Shown here: positions 29,101 to 35,242 of the stretch, piece after piece
Numbering within the stretch: the stretch's first letter is position 1
How the letters are laid out: each line of letters starts with the position of its first letter
Assembly (NCBI RefSeq): GCF_000235505.1
Contig: NZ_JH379027.1
Coordinates: forward strand, 547,513-611,512
Direction of reading: 5' to 3'
Source of the DNA: Hungatella hathewayi WAL-18680
GTDB taxonomy: Bacteria > Bacillota > Clostridia > Lachnospirales > Lachnospiraceae
DNA: 64,000 bases
Position numbers and translations under genes: made by a program
Notes under the pieces: model-generated
The model's input: only the letters and a program-made list of their open reading frames with translations
What the model was told of the DNA's origin: nothing
Databases searched by the model: none

Positions 29101-29905
29101 AAGCACCAGGCAGAAGAAAGAACTCATAGCTGCTATGAAAGAGGCTGAAGACAGCTCCTATACTATTTCGTGTGGCAATATAATAAACATAGGGGATTCA
29201 GCATTAAACTTTATTAACAGTTTCTTTATCGGTGCTGCTACTGCAGTGATAGAAAATACAACTGCATTTTACAACCTGCCAAGAGAATGGATAACATTGG
29301 CGCAGGGACGTGATTTCACCTCTTTATCTGATATAATGGAAAATTACGTACCAAATCGAGCAGCATTTTACGCAGGAAAGTTAGTAGGAGACCTGGCAAG
29401 TTTCGCTGAAGGTATTAAATTTGCGTATTTAGGTGCCACTGGGGCTATCGGAGGAGTTATTGCTGCAGCGCCTTCAGGGAGCACATCTTTAATCATTACT
29501 GCTGCAAGTGTTACGGCAGTAACCGAAGGTATGTTAATTTCAGCAAATGCGCTAGGGGATATATTTATTTCTGTAAAAGCACTTGGTGTTGAAATATCAC
29601 AGTCTTCTAGTGGTGGTGGGGCTTCTAAGGGGGATTCTGAGACTGATAATGTGACAAAAGGCAAATCAAGAGCACCCGAAAAAGGGACTCCAGGTTCCGT
29701 ATATGAACAGATAGATGATAAAGGGAATGTCATGTCAAAGACTAAATATGGTGAGAACGGTAAACCAGAGTATCGGGATGATTTGATGGGTAAACCACAT
29801 TACGATAAATCAACAGGACAATACCTTGACCAGCATCGTCATGAATTTAAGTATAATGAGAAAGGGCAACCAATTGGCGAAAAAGTATCGCCGATTCCAG
29901 ATTAG
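20192..29905 (+). CDS. Secreted RHS/YD-repeat polymorphic toxin, 3237 residues
   Basis: A giant exported protein of the RHS/WapA type, predicted to carry a C-terminal toxin to neighbouring cells. In order: signal peptide (about 1-33, ending IAAYAAE), Glu/Ser/Pro/Lys repeat linker (about 125-210), DNRLRE-like domain (about 490-620), LysM-like segment near 817-862, DUF6531-like region (about 890-985, INMNTGDFYMQQTD), ATPSNA/ATPSDA linker (about 1010-1075), dozens of YD repeats (about 1105-2700) and the RHS core hallmark (YNPNTGLEYLRARYY to NYVDPSGH, about 2865-2924). The remaining 310 residues are the tip: a helical pretoxin region, then a 75-residue domain with GTPGSVYEQIDDKGNV and QHRHEFKYNEKGQPIG, which resembles Ntox24-type toxins (tentative). 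Base composition becomes AT-rich right after the core. CAAAGGAG precedes ATG 20192. The cognate immunity gene follows after 10 bases. Confidence 0.93.
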   Translation: MKKKYGFILKKALSCMLITAMLTPNVTPIAAYAAETIRNRPRYVDFSRPEALRLEDLGLTNGTLLETTGGTTTESSTGSSNEGSGTEGNGQENPGGNSQEESKEETNAGTETSKPAGEETGGQGGSGEESKPGESGTEESKPEESKPEESKPGESKPEESKPEESKPGESQPEESKPGESKPGESQSGESKPGESQSEESQPEESTPGTGIDESLPEESKPEAGLLEKPEIATPSEAREPESYYNYDEYIDEPDGVLVQFNEAYRTYQTGDGEYVTIAGGYSGLYKDEDGVVRQTSNTLVESAAPARARSAVSSVEYENEAGSSRVVIPEKLSAYKGIHIEKGDYQVDLTPDGGNFKKSVVAGNAIRYSDVYPGIDYQYTLAGNTLKEDIILLEKTSRNEFSFRIKTNGLKAAQSGNTIILYHTDKKKPEFVLEAPLMIDDAGETSEKLKLTLNGEEGAYKATVTADKKWLEEEDRSYPVRIDPSTVNMVPSKFVLVHVADGQPSKFLGNMGPMYAGWRDGYGNMRTYVAINGDWSQVIGQALCTSATFRIGVQSGNGVGKTEIELRAPNSEWNALSLTWNQIKEPLSELQGVLDSPGKDGTLEYDITELMQAWISSTRLQAGLVLQAASEPKSEAQAPLRMPAESFYNRDNPAMGPRIDISWEGELTGDLDSLDIDALTAKVSPAITDSGSGGKTAMGVLGHGISQGGSTVTWKLIETENGNEAAEGETTADSSYTSPDFSKDMAFNGAFNSQAKSGNWQSSPLVTADDLETDTIYQIVAEAEGKALEEDPETGEMVPGEETVTSDTVETDEFLLYEVQSLDLLIRIADHYQVDKSTILRDNRLANGLTFEGDVLFIRNPKVSTPYTPKQLTESEKMMIDMLLNGMGMSCVFDHEPINMNTGDFYMQQTDASVEELGGTSKIERSYNSIAAFARSYFGIGWSSPFGERLTVRHNGDILYRKADGGAINFKKQADGTYRAPDGYDMVIRTTDTIEIETPDGETKRLNVASPSNAEPESAGNTSSVHEIATPSDAQPKSVKRPMSGTNTATPSNAALQDDEGQEDDSEEPDEDTEIPAATAWELEDKEGTVKTFDARGLLYYTTDRRGYRTTLIYDENDDVCQIKTPSGKRFDVTTDELHRITAITLPNGGELSYVYDDNNNLISATDAEGGVRRYEYDDNHHMTAWYDENGNRIVENVYDSDGRVTRQTDAEGNTAVLEYLDGCTVSTDNRGNVTRYYVDGQKRISRIEYPDGSQKSYTYTADNRRATETDERGIETSYTYDENGNILTQTRGDGTVSRFTWNQWSQPLSVTDYEGNTTVYTYDEVGNLLSVTDGEGNRVTYNYDEQNRMISMTDANGGTSVFTYDGAVITSMKDGEGHVWEFTYDSMNQVLTATDPLGNTQTYEYNRKGWNISVTEKDGGTSYHEYDAVGTVLSITDAMGVKTTFTYDKMYNILSGKDALGQTLTYEYDKNYNKIKEIDAKGNQTGYTYDARNRLVKITDALGQEIRYELDGRGNIVKATDRRGKTVETQYHQVLNLPVLTKDALGHETYYQYDGNGRLKKITYPDGTALTYAYDKAGRAVKMTAQNGLVTEIGYDGNGNIVRITDDASRVYRFEYDKNNRLLKSTDPLGGETVYTYDEVGNLTGETDANGHSTGYAYDAAGRLTQIKDALSGTVTSEYDLNGNLLKSTDQNNHTTTWNYDVIGQLLAQVNPAGYITAVEYDSLGNVSKVTDALKGETTAQMDALSRTVQKTDALGGVYTYEYDKNGNLLTITMPDSDTVAMSYDGANRMTYYRDEASVVTRYEYDSMGRIVKAQDTAGNVMNYEYDVSGNLVKQVDTIGREAVYEYDKFNRLISVTGTDGASTAYTYDPLDRLTSVTQADGTVTTYEYDPVGNLIKTTEPGEAVYTYAYDAINRLTGKVNPLGASTQFQYDAKGNLLSSTDANGVQKTFVYDEIDRMISLTDGNGGTTGYGYDELSRLISMVTPEGNTQEYRYDALGRMTKEKDANGLITEHQYDVMGNLVKSISPKGAETSYTYDKHDELTSVTDAMGHVTAYEVDLNRMVTKMIQKNGGEYSYTYDAVHRLTEMTTPLGHKRVFTYDSADNIVKESDNLGRTSTYQYDIMHRMTKAVNAKGGVTTFGYDIRGNQNELINAMGYTWKYQYDLIDQLTAGVDPEGKATQFTYDLVGNLTAVKKPGERTTSYQYDNNYNQTAWTDPKGYVYQVSYDKDNRMVGTVDPLGQTQAVNYDAGSRVTAIRDKMGLSQEFTYDAHGNILTRRATDGLMTGYQYDILDRLIKVTDPMGYETQYGYDEMGNITSMTNPQKHVTKYTYDLENNMTSLTSPMGRVEQFTYDVAGRLESRLTPKGDTIRYDYDKLNGLADKTYENAKGEETDHPVQMGYNAMGQRISMEDITGESSYTYDGLGRLKTAVNGSGKKVEYVYDEADNLAGIIYPDGYEVKYEYDKNDNITKLTDRDGRSTGYEYDALNRLTKVTRPDGGVSRYTYNARDQIVEAENLCSCGFVISDYKYTYNDAGLITAETAKECLFTSALDTGHKGGAGDKCAHVTENPWQNQNPEWQTTKRTFKYDNNGQLLECKEDKGQFDKLTYTYTYDEAGNRTLAKRQDVFGYYERDQRTYTYNADNQMVSAVVCEGNLTKKYTFTYDANGNLTAECYKNCAEVRYQYDTENRLAAVYDTQRLLMAAAYDGDGNRTFQLNYNPDAVCGYGKNVSGEIFMPAHSKNEDGSLTAEGELFSYICSATGRAYDLTEYVNDTNRQYTEVLTAYTVNSEATDSYSYAGNQRNSRNSIWTEARDVIQNETSFYLYDGRGSVTGVTWDKSRVTAVYQYDPYGQVTLGTTDHVDFYGYNGESYNPNTGLEYLRARYYNANQGRFFQEDTYLGDITDPLTLNRYAYVKNSPLNYVDPSGHWSIPKSWLPPTESNIVRKDDGIPIANDSNAQFDWDTWVNEIGGNLSTRQKKELIAAMKEAEDSSYTISCGNIINIGDSALNFINSFFIGAATAVIENTTAFYNLPREWITLAQGRDFTSLSDIMENYVPNRAAFYAGKLVGDLASFAEGIKFAYLGATGAIGGVIAAAPSGSTSLIITAASVTAVTEGMLISANALGDIFISVKALGVEISQSSSGGGASKGDSETDNVTKGKSRAPEKGTPGSVYEQIDDKGNVMSKTKYGENGKPEYRDDLMGKPHYDKSTGQYLDQHRHEFKYNEKGQPIGEKVSPIPD
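20575..20812 (+). repeat. 15-bp tandem repeat encoding Glu-Ser-Lys/Gln-Pro-Glu/Gly
   Basis: About sixteen imperfect copies of a 15-base unit near GAATCCAAGCCGGAG encode a five-residue unit ESKPE or ESKPG (later ESQ variants). It forms a flexible, charged linker after the signal peptide of the RHS protein, probably wall-spanning. Length is likely to vary between strains by slippage. Confidence 0.88.
28159..28966 (+). repeat. RHS core end, direct repeat copy 1 (intact gene)
   Basis: 808 bases covering the last YD repeats and the RHS core of the intact gene. The same 808 bases recur at 31955-32762 without any insertion or deletion. By eye I counted about 31 substitutions (about 96% identity). 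The repeat stops exactly at the VDPSGH junction, after which the toxin tips are unrelated. Confidence 0.93.
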
Positions 29906-29915
29906 GAGATAGCAG

Positions 29916-30206
29916 ATGGACAATTTAGAATGGCTTCAAAATTGGTATCAGCAAAATTGTGATGGAGGATGGGAACATTCATATGGCGTTGAAATTGGAA
30001 CGTTAGATAATCCGGGCTGGTATGTGAATATTGATTTAAAAGACACTCAATATGCGGATTTACAAAGGCCTAAGATAAGCCAAGATAGGGGTGAGAATGA
30101 TTGGTTTAACTGTTCAATCGTTGATGGAGTTTTTAAAGGAGTTGGGGATAGCTTAAAATTAAATAAAATCATACAAACGCTTAAAGAATGGATACAGGAG
30201 GATTAA
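29916..30206 (+). CDS. Immunity 53 family protein
   Basis: A 96-residue protein with LEWLQNWYQQNCDGGWEHS, YGVEIGTLDNPGWYVNIDL and later WFNCSIVDGVFKGVGD, the pattern of the Imm53 family of polymorphic toxin systems. It follows the RHS stop codon by 10 bases and is therefore the predicted neutraliser of that RHS tip, acting in the cytosol of the producer and its kin. The ribosome site is AGGAGAT. The gene shares the AT-rich composition of the toxin tip, so tip and immunity were probably acquired together. Confidence 0.85.
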   Translation: MDNLEWLQNWYQQNCDGGWEHSYGVEIGTLDNPGWYVNIDLKDTQYADLQRPKISQDRGENDWFNCSIVDGVFKGVGDSLKLNKIIQTLKEWIQED

Positions 30207-30319
30207 TTGCCCATTAGTGACAATCAATAAAAGTAAGGCGTTTATATCTTGTAGTTTTACAATATGCTGTTGGAAGAAAAATGGTAGTGATGGTAGAATA
30301 AGCTTTTATTGCTTGGTGT

Positions 30320-30438
30320 CAAAGGGTGATATCTCTCTAGGTTGGGTGGCGTTAAGCCACCCAACCTAAGAAGTTGCACACATTTTTCTCTGATTATTCT
30401 GTCTGAATGGTGTTTGCAGTAAGTCTGGAAAAAATACG
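30320..30438 (+). repeat. Intercassette repeat, copy 1 (hairpin plus conserved tail)
   Basis: An 11-bp perfect stem (30340-30350 with 30356-30366, loop GTTAA) is followed by CACATTTTTCTCTGATTATT and then AATGGTGTTTGCA, which lead straight into pretoxin coding sequence. The same order of hairpin, (C/T)ATTTC, CTGATTATTT and (in some copies) ATGGTGTTT recurs after several other immunity genes in this island. Together with 30207-30319, where I see no gene, it fills the gap after the Imm53 gene. Confidence 0.72.
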
Positions 30439-31137
30439 TTGTGTATGGACCCGGGTGAGATAGCATTATCCATAGCCAGTATGTCAGACAGCGAGTACGA
30501 ATATGCGGTAAGATACTTAGATGGAGAAGCCTATTACAAAGGAAAAGCCCTGGTGGATGAAATGTATGCAAGTGTGGGAGAAGTGATGTCGTCCCCATTA
30601 GGCATGCTGGCAGAAGCGCTGGGAATGTTTGGCACAGGCGGAGGAGGAAGCGTCAGCTATGGAATGGCAGGAAATTCCGTAGCGGGAATCCAAATGGGAA
30701 GCAGTTTGGAACTGTCAAACGGTATAGTAATAGGAGTAGGAGTACTAGCTGCCGCAGGAGAGGCTGGTTCCATCATGGAGTCCGATGGGAATGCCAGAGC
30801 GGAGGAGAATCGGAAGAAGGCGGAGAAGGCTGCTGAGAGGGATAGTGAGACTCAGCATATGCTCGGAGAAAATGGAACTGACTTCGAGAGTAAAACAACA
30901 TGGCAAAATGGAAAAACAGAACGTTTAGATGTTGAAAATCCAGCTCCAGGTGAACGACCAGGGCAAATTCATTATCACGATGCTAAAAATAATAAATGAA
31001 TGTATGATGTGGAGGGTGAGTATTTTTATGATGGGGACAGTGGAGAATTAGCTCCCAACAGTGTTCAAAAATTACTTAAAGATTCCAAATTTAGCAAAGC
31101 CATTGATAAAGCATTGAAATATTTAGGAGAAAATTAA
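30439..31137 (+). pseudogene. Displaced RHS toxin tip 1, interrupted by a TGA
   Basis: An orphan tip without RHS core. The first part (LCMDPGEIALSIASMS, then YAVRYLDGEAYYKGKALVDEM and GGGGSVSYG) is the same pretoxin region found in the tip at 33785, followed by a helical glycine-rich stretch. The toxin part includes PGERPGQIHYHDAKNNK, a TGA at 30997-30999, and then in the same frame YDVEGEYFYDGDSGELAPN and LLKDSKFSKAIDKALKYLG. The TGA stands where such toxins usually have an aromatic residue, so one TGG to TGA change probably broke it. There is no proper start codon or signal peptide, so it is best read as a silent cassette. Confidence 0.78.
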
Positions 31138-31582
31138 TGTTAAAGATGAATCAAAAAATGGAGAAAATATTAAAACAAAAAGGAGGAATGAATAAAAAAA
31201 CTATAGTTGCTATCTGTGAGGATATAGTTTCACAGGTAAAATGTATTAATGATTGTGTGTTGTATGATGAAAACGGCAATTTAGAACAAAAAAAATAAAC
31301 TGGAGTATTGTCTTAAAAGTAAATAAAGACTTCACAGGTTATGAAGTTAGCCATAACGAGATATTGCTTCCTAATGAGCTTTTTAATGAGTCCTTATTAA
31401 TTTTTTTAGATGAAATAAAATTCCAGTTACTAAAGAAGTTTCCTAACAGAAAATTTTGTATAATTTTATCAGATAGTGATAGAGCAGTCTTAAGATTTCA
31501 TACGTATAGACCTCAAGAGGGATTATGGTTATCGCAGGACCTCGAGAAATATAAGGCCCCCATTTTATTTGATGTGTGCTGA
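31137..31582 (+). pseudogene. Immunity-like gene for tip 1, frameshifted at a run of A
   Basis: ATG 31137 overlaps the toxin stop (TAATG). The frame reads MNKKTIVAICEDIVSQVK to NLEQKK and stops at 31296. A -1 shift at the run of eight A (31288-31295) continues with NWSIVLKVNKDFTGYEV, FLDEIKFQLLKKFPNR and LSQDLEKYKAPILFDVC to TGA 31580-31582. Together they would make a protein of about 148 residues. The family is not recognised; its place after the tip makes immunity likely. A A AAA AAA-type run can slip in bacteria, so low expression of the full product is possible. Confidence 0.65.
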
Positions 31583-31602
31583 TGAGAATAGACATTGATT
31601 TT

Positions 31603-31725
31603 ATTCGCCCTGCTTTGCCGGGCGATGTTTCTCGAGGTTATGCCTCCCTATGGCATAAGCTCTTTAAACAGCCCACATTTCGAACCTGATTATTTAGAGC
31701 ATAAAAAGATGGTGTTCTAAATCGG
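31603..31725 (+). repeat. Intercassette repeat, copy 2
   Basis: Contains a CCCTGCTTTGCCGGGCGATG hairpin, a TTATGCC/GGCATAA hairpin (31638-31657), then ACATTTCGAACCTGATTATT and ATGGTGTTC. This is the same order as the copies at 34072 and 36434. Confidence 0.72.
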
Positions 31726-31740
31726 CCCAACGTAATATCA

Positions 31741-31890
31741 GCGCTGTGGTATTGCTTCCAAAGGTGAGGTTAAAATTGGCATACGTGCTGTCACAATGCA
31801 TCTCAGGGGCAAGAGAACGCCTGGGGAAATTGAATCAAATTCAAGGGATGAATTATTACTAAATATTTTATATACGTGGTCTAATTTAAG
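31741..31890 (+). pseudogene. Immunity gene remnant
   Basis: A short open stretch without start codon reads VKIGIRAVTMHLRGKRTPGE and onward. The DNA at about 31837-31890 closely resembles 37808-37875, where it ends another remnant. Both look like tails of one lost gene family. No function can be stated. Confidence 0.4.
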
Positions 31891-31924
31891 AAGACATCGT
31901 CCGGCACTTTTGGGCGATGTCTTT
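31891..31924 (+). terminator. Intrinsic terminator before the RHS core copy
   Basis: AAGACATCG (31891-31899) pairs with CGATGTCTT (31915-31923), with a partly paired centre, followed by a short T run. The central CCGGC...GGGCGATGTC resembles the first hairpin of the intercassette repeats. Confidence 0.65.
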
Positions 31925-33785
31925 ATACTTACAACATGGACAATCAGATGAAGAGAAGTATACCTTTACCTATGACGCCAACGGGAACTTGACGGCGGAG
32001 TGTTATAAAAACTGTGCCGAAGTCCGTTACCAGTATGATACGGAGAATCGTCTGGCGGCGGTGTATGATACCCAGAGACTGTTGATGGCAGCGGCCTACG
32101 ACGGAGATGGAAACAGGACCTTCCAGCTGAATTACAATCCGGATGCGGTCTGCGGCTATGGAAAAAATGTGAGTGGAGAAATCTTCATGCCGGCTCACAG
32201 TAAAAACGAGGACGGAAGCCTGACGGCAGAAGGGGAACTGTTCAGTTACATCTGCTCCACCACATGACGTGCCTATGATTTGACCGAGTATGTCAATGAC
32301 ACAAACCGCCAGTACACGGAGGTGTTGACTGCATACACGGTAAATAGTGAGGCGACGGATTCGTACAGCTATGCCGGAAACCAGAGGAATTCCCGCAACA
32401 GCATCTGGACCGAGGCAAGGGATGTCATTCAAAATGAGACCAGTTTTTATCTATATGACGGCCGCGGAAGCGTAACAGGAGTCACCTGGGACAAATCCAG
32501 GGTAACGGCAGTCTACCAATACGACCCCTACGGCCAGGTAACGCTTGGAACCACGGACCATGTAGATTTCTACGGATACAACGGTGAAAGCTACAATCCA
32601 AATACAGGACTTGAATACCTGAGAGCCAGGTATTATAATGCAAACCAGGGAAGATTCTTCCAGGAGGACACCTATCTAGGAGATATCACGGACCCGTTGA
32701 CCTTGAACCGGTACGCGTATGTCAAGAACAGCCCGCTAAATTATGTGGATCCGAGCGGACATACGTCGGTTGGGGTTGATAAAGGAAACGAAGGGAAGTT
32801 CAACGGACTGAAAAAAGCTGCAATGAAAGTTGCAGGTAAACTCCTTGATAGTTCCAAGGACATGCCGCTTAGATCATCAACAGGAGCAGTATTTGGCATC
32901 ATATCGAGCCATATAATGATTGCAGTTGCACTCAGTGAAGATACGCTTTGTATTGATTGGGAGGAAGTCCAGTTAAGTGTAGGCAGCTACTTGCTGGGAA
33001 TGTATACGGAATCGCTTTACTATAGTGGTGTTAATCTTATTGGCCAGGATAAAATGGATATGCTTGAATTGTTGCAAGCAATACTAGGCACTGACAGAGA
33101 ATATAAATATGCTGTCGAGAATTTGGATGCCAGTGCTTACTATTATGGGAAAGCACTGGTAGATGATATGTACGCAGGCCTGGGAGAAATCATGACGTCA
33201 CCACTGACCATGCTGGCCGAGCTGTTAGGGATGCTGGGAAGCAGCGGAGGAGGAAGTGTCAGCTACGGTGCTATCAAAGGTTCAGCATCAGGACTTGCGC
33301 TGGAAGGCGGGGTAGTATTATCATCAGGTGTAGTGATAGCAGTAGGCATAGTAGCAGCAGGCGGTATAGCGGGTTCTATCATACAGTTTTCCGGGAGCGC
33401 CAGGGGTGATGTGAACCGGGAGAAGGCGGAACAGGTTGCTGAGGGGGATAGTAATACTAAGTATGAGGGACAAAAATATCTCGGAGAACGAAAACGGGAG
33501 AATGATTTTGTAAATGACAAGGGTAAAAGTACCTTAGATAAACATGCAGGTAAACGCGGTTATGAATCACCAGAAGATTACTTAAATGATGCACGAAATT
33601 TTCTGGAAAAGGATCCAACTTCAACTACTCAATCTTTTGTATCAAAGGCAGGGACGTACTTTAGATACGATACAAATACCAATGAGTTTGGTATTATAAA
33701 TGAGTATGGAGGGATTTCTACATATTTCAAACCAGAAGAGGGACTGACATATTGGTTAGAGCAAATAGAATTATATGCTCCTTAA
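31917..33785 (+). pseudogene. RHS core copy with displaced toxin tip 2, interrupted by a TGA
   Basis: A 5'-truncated second RHS segment. From 31955 it copies the end of the main RHS gene, has GGA to TGA at 32265-32267, then continues in frame through the core (GLEYLRARYYNANQGRF, NYVDPSGH) to a different tip. The tip carries a pretoxin region (DTLCIDWEEVQLSVGSY, YAVENLDASAYYYGKALVDD, GGGSVSYG) and a C-terminal toxin domain: TLDKHAGKRGYESPEDYL, ARNFLEKDP, FRYDTNTNEFG and ISTYFKPEEGLTYWLEQ. That block matches a widespread RHS/CdiA tip type thought to be an RNase (inference). The piece after the stop (from about 32280) remains open for 501 codons. Without signal peptide or YD shell it cannot be exported as such, but it could be copied into the main gene through the shared core. 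Confidence 0.85.
31955..32762 (+). repeat. RHS core end, direct repeat copy 2 (orphan)
   Basis: Matches 28159-28966 base for base in length. Nearly all of the roughly 31 differences fall at silent positions; the exceptions I see are an Ala to Thr change and the neighbouring GGA to TGA. The copy therefore diverged while still under coding selection and broke only recently. Confidence 0.9.
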
Positions 33786-33804
33786 TGAGATGGAGGTGAA
33801 TTAT

Positions 33805-34065
33805 TTGAAAAAAAAGTGCCCTTGTTGTGGATTTTATACGATTGAAAATGATGAAGAAATAATTACAGATATTTGTGAGGTGTGTTTTTGGCAATTTGAC
33901 ATGGTAGCACAAAAACATCCAGAAAAAAGTATAGGACCTAATAAGATATCGTTAAATGAAGCTAGAGATAATTACAAAAAGTATGGTGCATGTAAGAAAG
34001 AATATGCGGATAAAAAAGTAGTACGTAAACCATTAAACGAAGAATTGCCAATGCTGTTTGAGTAG
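33805..34065 (+). CDS. CPCC-type cysteine-rich protein, probable immunity for tip 2
   Basis: An 86-residue protein starting KKKCPCCGFYTIEND, with a second pair ICEVCFWQFD, which fits the cysteine-rich CPCC family; the four or five cysteines probably bind zinc. It directly follows tip 2. TTG 33805 is chosen because GGAGGTG lies 6 bases upstream; an in-frame ATG at 33775 overlaps the toxin end and has no such site. CPCC proteins often accompany polymorphic toxins, so an immunity role is likely but inferred. Confidence 0.75.
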   Translation: MKKKCPCCGFYTIENDEEIITDICEVCFWQFDMVAQKHPEKSIGPNKISLNEARDNYKKYGACKKEYADKKVVRKPLNEELPMLFE

Positions 34066-34071
34066 AAAAAT

Positions 34072-34170
34072 TACCGGTTTTGTTGGGCGATATCCTAAGA
34101 AGTTATGCTGTACTTTGACATAACTTTTTTAACTAGCATATATTTCACCCCTGATTGTTTCGGATGATTT
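34072..34170 (+). repeat. Intercassette repeat, copy 3 with intrinsic terminator
   Basis: AGTTATG (34101-34107) pairs with CATAACT (34119-34125) and TTTTTT follows, a clear Rho-independent terminator. It is followed by AACTAGCATATATTTCACCC and CTGATTGTTTCGG, the conserved tail of this repeat family. Confidence 0.78.
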
Positions 34171-34216
34171 GGAGAGAAATACCTTTGTTTCAAATTAAAC
34201 CGACAGGCTAATTAAT

Positions 34217-34480
34217 TTGGGTAATGTTTTCAGGCTGGTGGCGTTAAGCCCCCAGCCTTTAAACATCGTACATTTCGACTCTGTTTTTTGGGACTTAATG
34301 GTGTTTACAAAGAATACATTGTGCATTGACCAGGATGAATTAGCATTATCCATAGTTGGTATGCTTTTGGACGCTTTAGTGAGGATTAAAGAAAACTGAG
34401 ATTTGGTTAGTTTATATTCAGGTGCAGATAGTGGAAGTGTAACTGATGCTGCCAAGAATGGAGGTGTTATATGGCCATAA
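34217..34480 (+). pseudogene. Remnants of displaced toxin tip 3, with a further repeat copy
   Basis: 34217-34300 holds another hairpin (about 34232-34258, centre GGCGTTAAGC as in copy 1), then ACATTTCGACTCTG and AATGGTGTTTACA. Coding remnant follows: KNTLCIDQDELALSIVGMLL, matching the pretoxin starts of tips 1 and 2, ending in a stop at 34397. A tail of toxin-like sequence (SGADSGSVTDAAKNGG) ends at TAA 34478-34480, overlapping the next gene start. Almost all of the toxin has been deleted. Confidence 0.6.
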
Positions 34481-35055
34481 TATTGGAATTCAATTTAATA
34501 TGCAGAAGATTTATTGATTTGGAACGTGTATTACAGAATCCTAAAATTCACAAGTTAGAGATTACAATGGAAAAAATTTCTACAATTGATGATTGGACGT
34601 GGACGAATCAGAAAAAAATGCAAGATTTATTTTCGATTAGCAAATCATTAGAAGAAGCAAAGATTGCCGTCATCAATTTAAAAAGTAATTATTTTAAAGA
34701 TGCAGGAATTTATATTGAAAAAATCAATGAAGAGTATGTTTACAATCTATGGATTAATACGGAGGGATATCCAGATTTAGATGCGGATGAAATTAATTCA
34801 AGAAATAAACATTATTTTCAAAAGTTTTATCAGATTTTTGAGGAGGTGGAGGGACAACTAAATATAGAATTTCGAATTTTAGGTATTGGATTAGAAACAA
34901 ATTTTCAATACGAAAAAGAAAATTCCGATGTAATTAAAAAGTCCCAAAATATTATTGCCTGGGTAGTATATAAAGATTACCTAAATGATATGGATTTTAT
35001 TAATTATAGAAAAAAGAAAGATGTTGAAACAAATATTGTTATATTTGAAAGATAG
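34471..35055 (+). CDS. Unidentified immunity-like protein (cassette 3)
   Basis: A 194-residue soluble, acidic protein, strongly AT-rich in its codons, with no signal peptide or membrane helix. It begins MAIILEFNLICRRFIDLERV and has NYFKDAGIYIEKINEEYVYN and FRILGIGLETNFQYEKEN. The start has GGAGGTG upstream and overlaps the toxin remnant tail by 10 bases, as expected for a toxin-immunity pair. I do not recognise a named family. It is intact although its toxin is nearly gone, suggesting it is kept for protection or is recently orphaned. Confidence 0.65.
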   Translation: MAIILEFNLICRRFIDLERVLQNPKIHKLEITMEKISTIDDWTWTNQKKMQDLFSISKSLEEAKIAVINLKSNYFKDAGIYIEKINEEYVYNLWINTEGYPDLDADEINSRNKHYFQKFYQIFEEVEGQLNIEFRILGIGLETNFQYEKENSDVIKKSQNIIAWVVYKDYLNDMDFINYRKKKDVETNIVIFER

Positions 35056-35110
35056 TTTTGCTCGGCTTTGTAAGGCGATGTCCCAAGAGGTTATGCCGTT
35101 TTTTAGTTAG
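35056..35110 (+). repeat. Intercassette repeat, copy 4 (short)
   Basis: TGCTCGGCTTTGTAAGGCGATGTCCCAAGAGGTTATGCCGTTTTTTAG-like sequence matches the first half of copies 2, 3 and 5. The conserved 3' tail is missing here, so this copy is truncated at the join with toxin remnant 4. Confidence 0.6.
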
Positions 35111-35113
35111 AGC

Positions 35114-35185
35114 AAGAAATCTGGGACGTCAAGTTGGACAAGAACAGAAGCAACTGCTGATATTGCTAAGTTATTGTTAAGTTAA
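35114..35185 (+). pseudogene. Tail of displaced toxin tip 4
   Basis: A 23-codon open remnant ending at TAA 35183-35185 reads KKSGTSSWTRTEATADIAKL, which looks like the end of a toxin domain. It has no start and directly follows the truncated repeat copy. The assignment depends on its position ahead of an immunity-like gene. Confidence 0.4.
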
Positions 35186-35242
35186 ATCGAATAATTAGAA
35201 CCACGTTCTCGTTTAGTTATTTATTTCAATAATGGAGGAAGT

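Noticed and set aside
32268-33785. The 501-codon second part of the RHS copy as an independent functional gene
   Set aside because: It has no ribosome site or signal peptide and starts in the middle of the RHS core after a nonsense codon.
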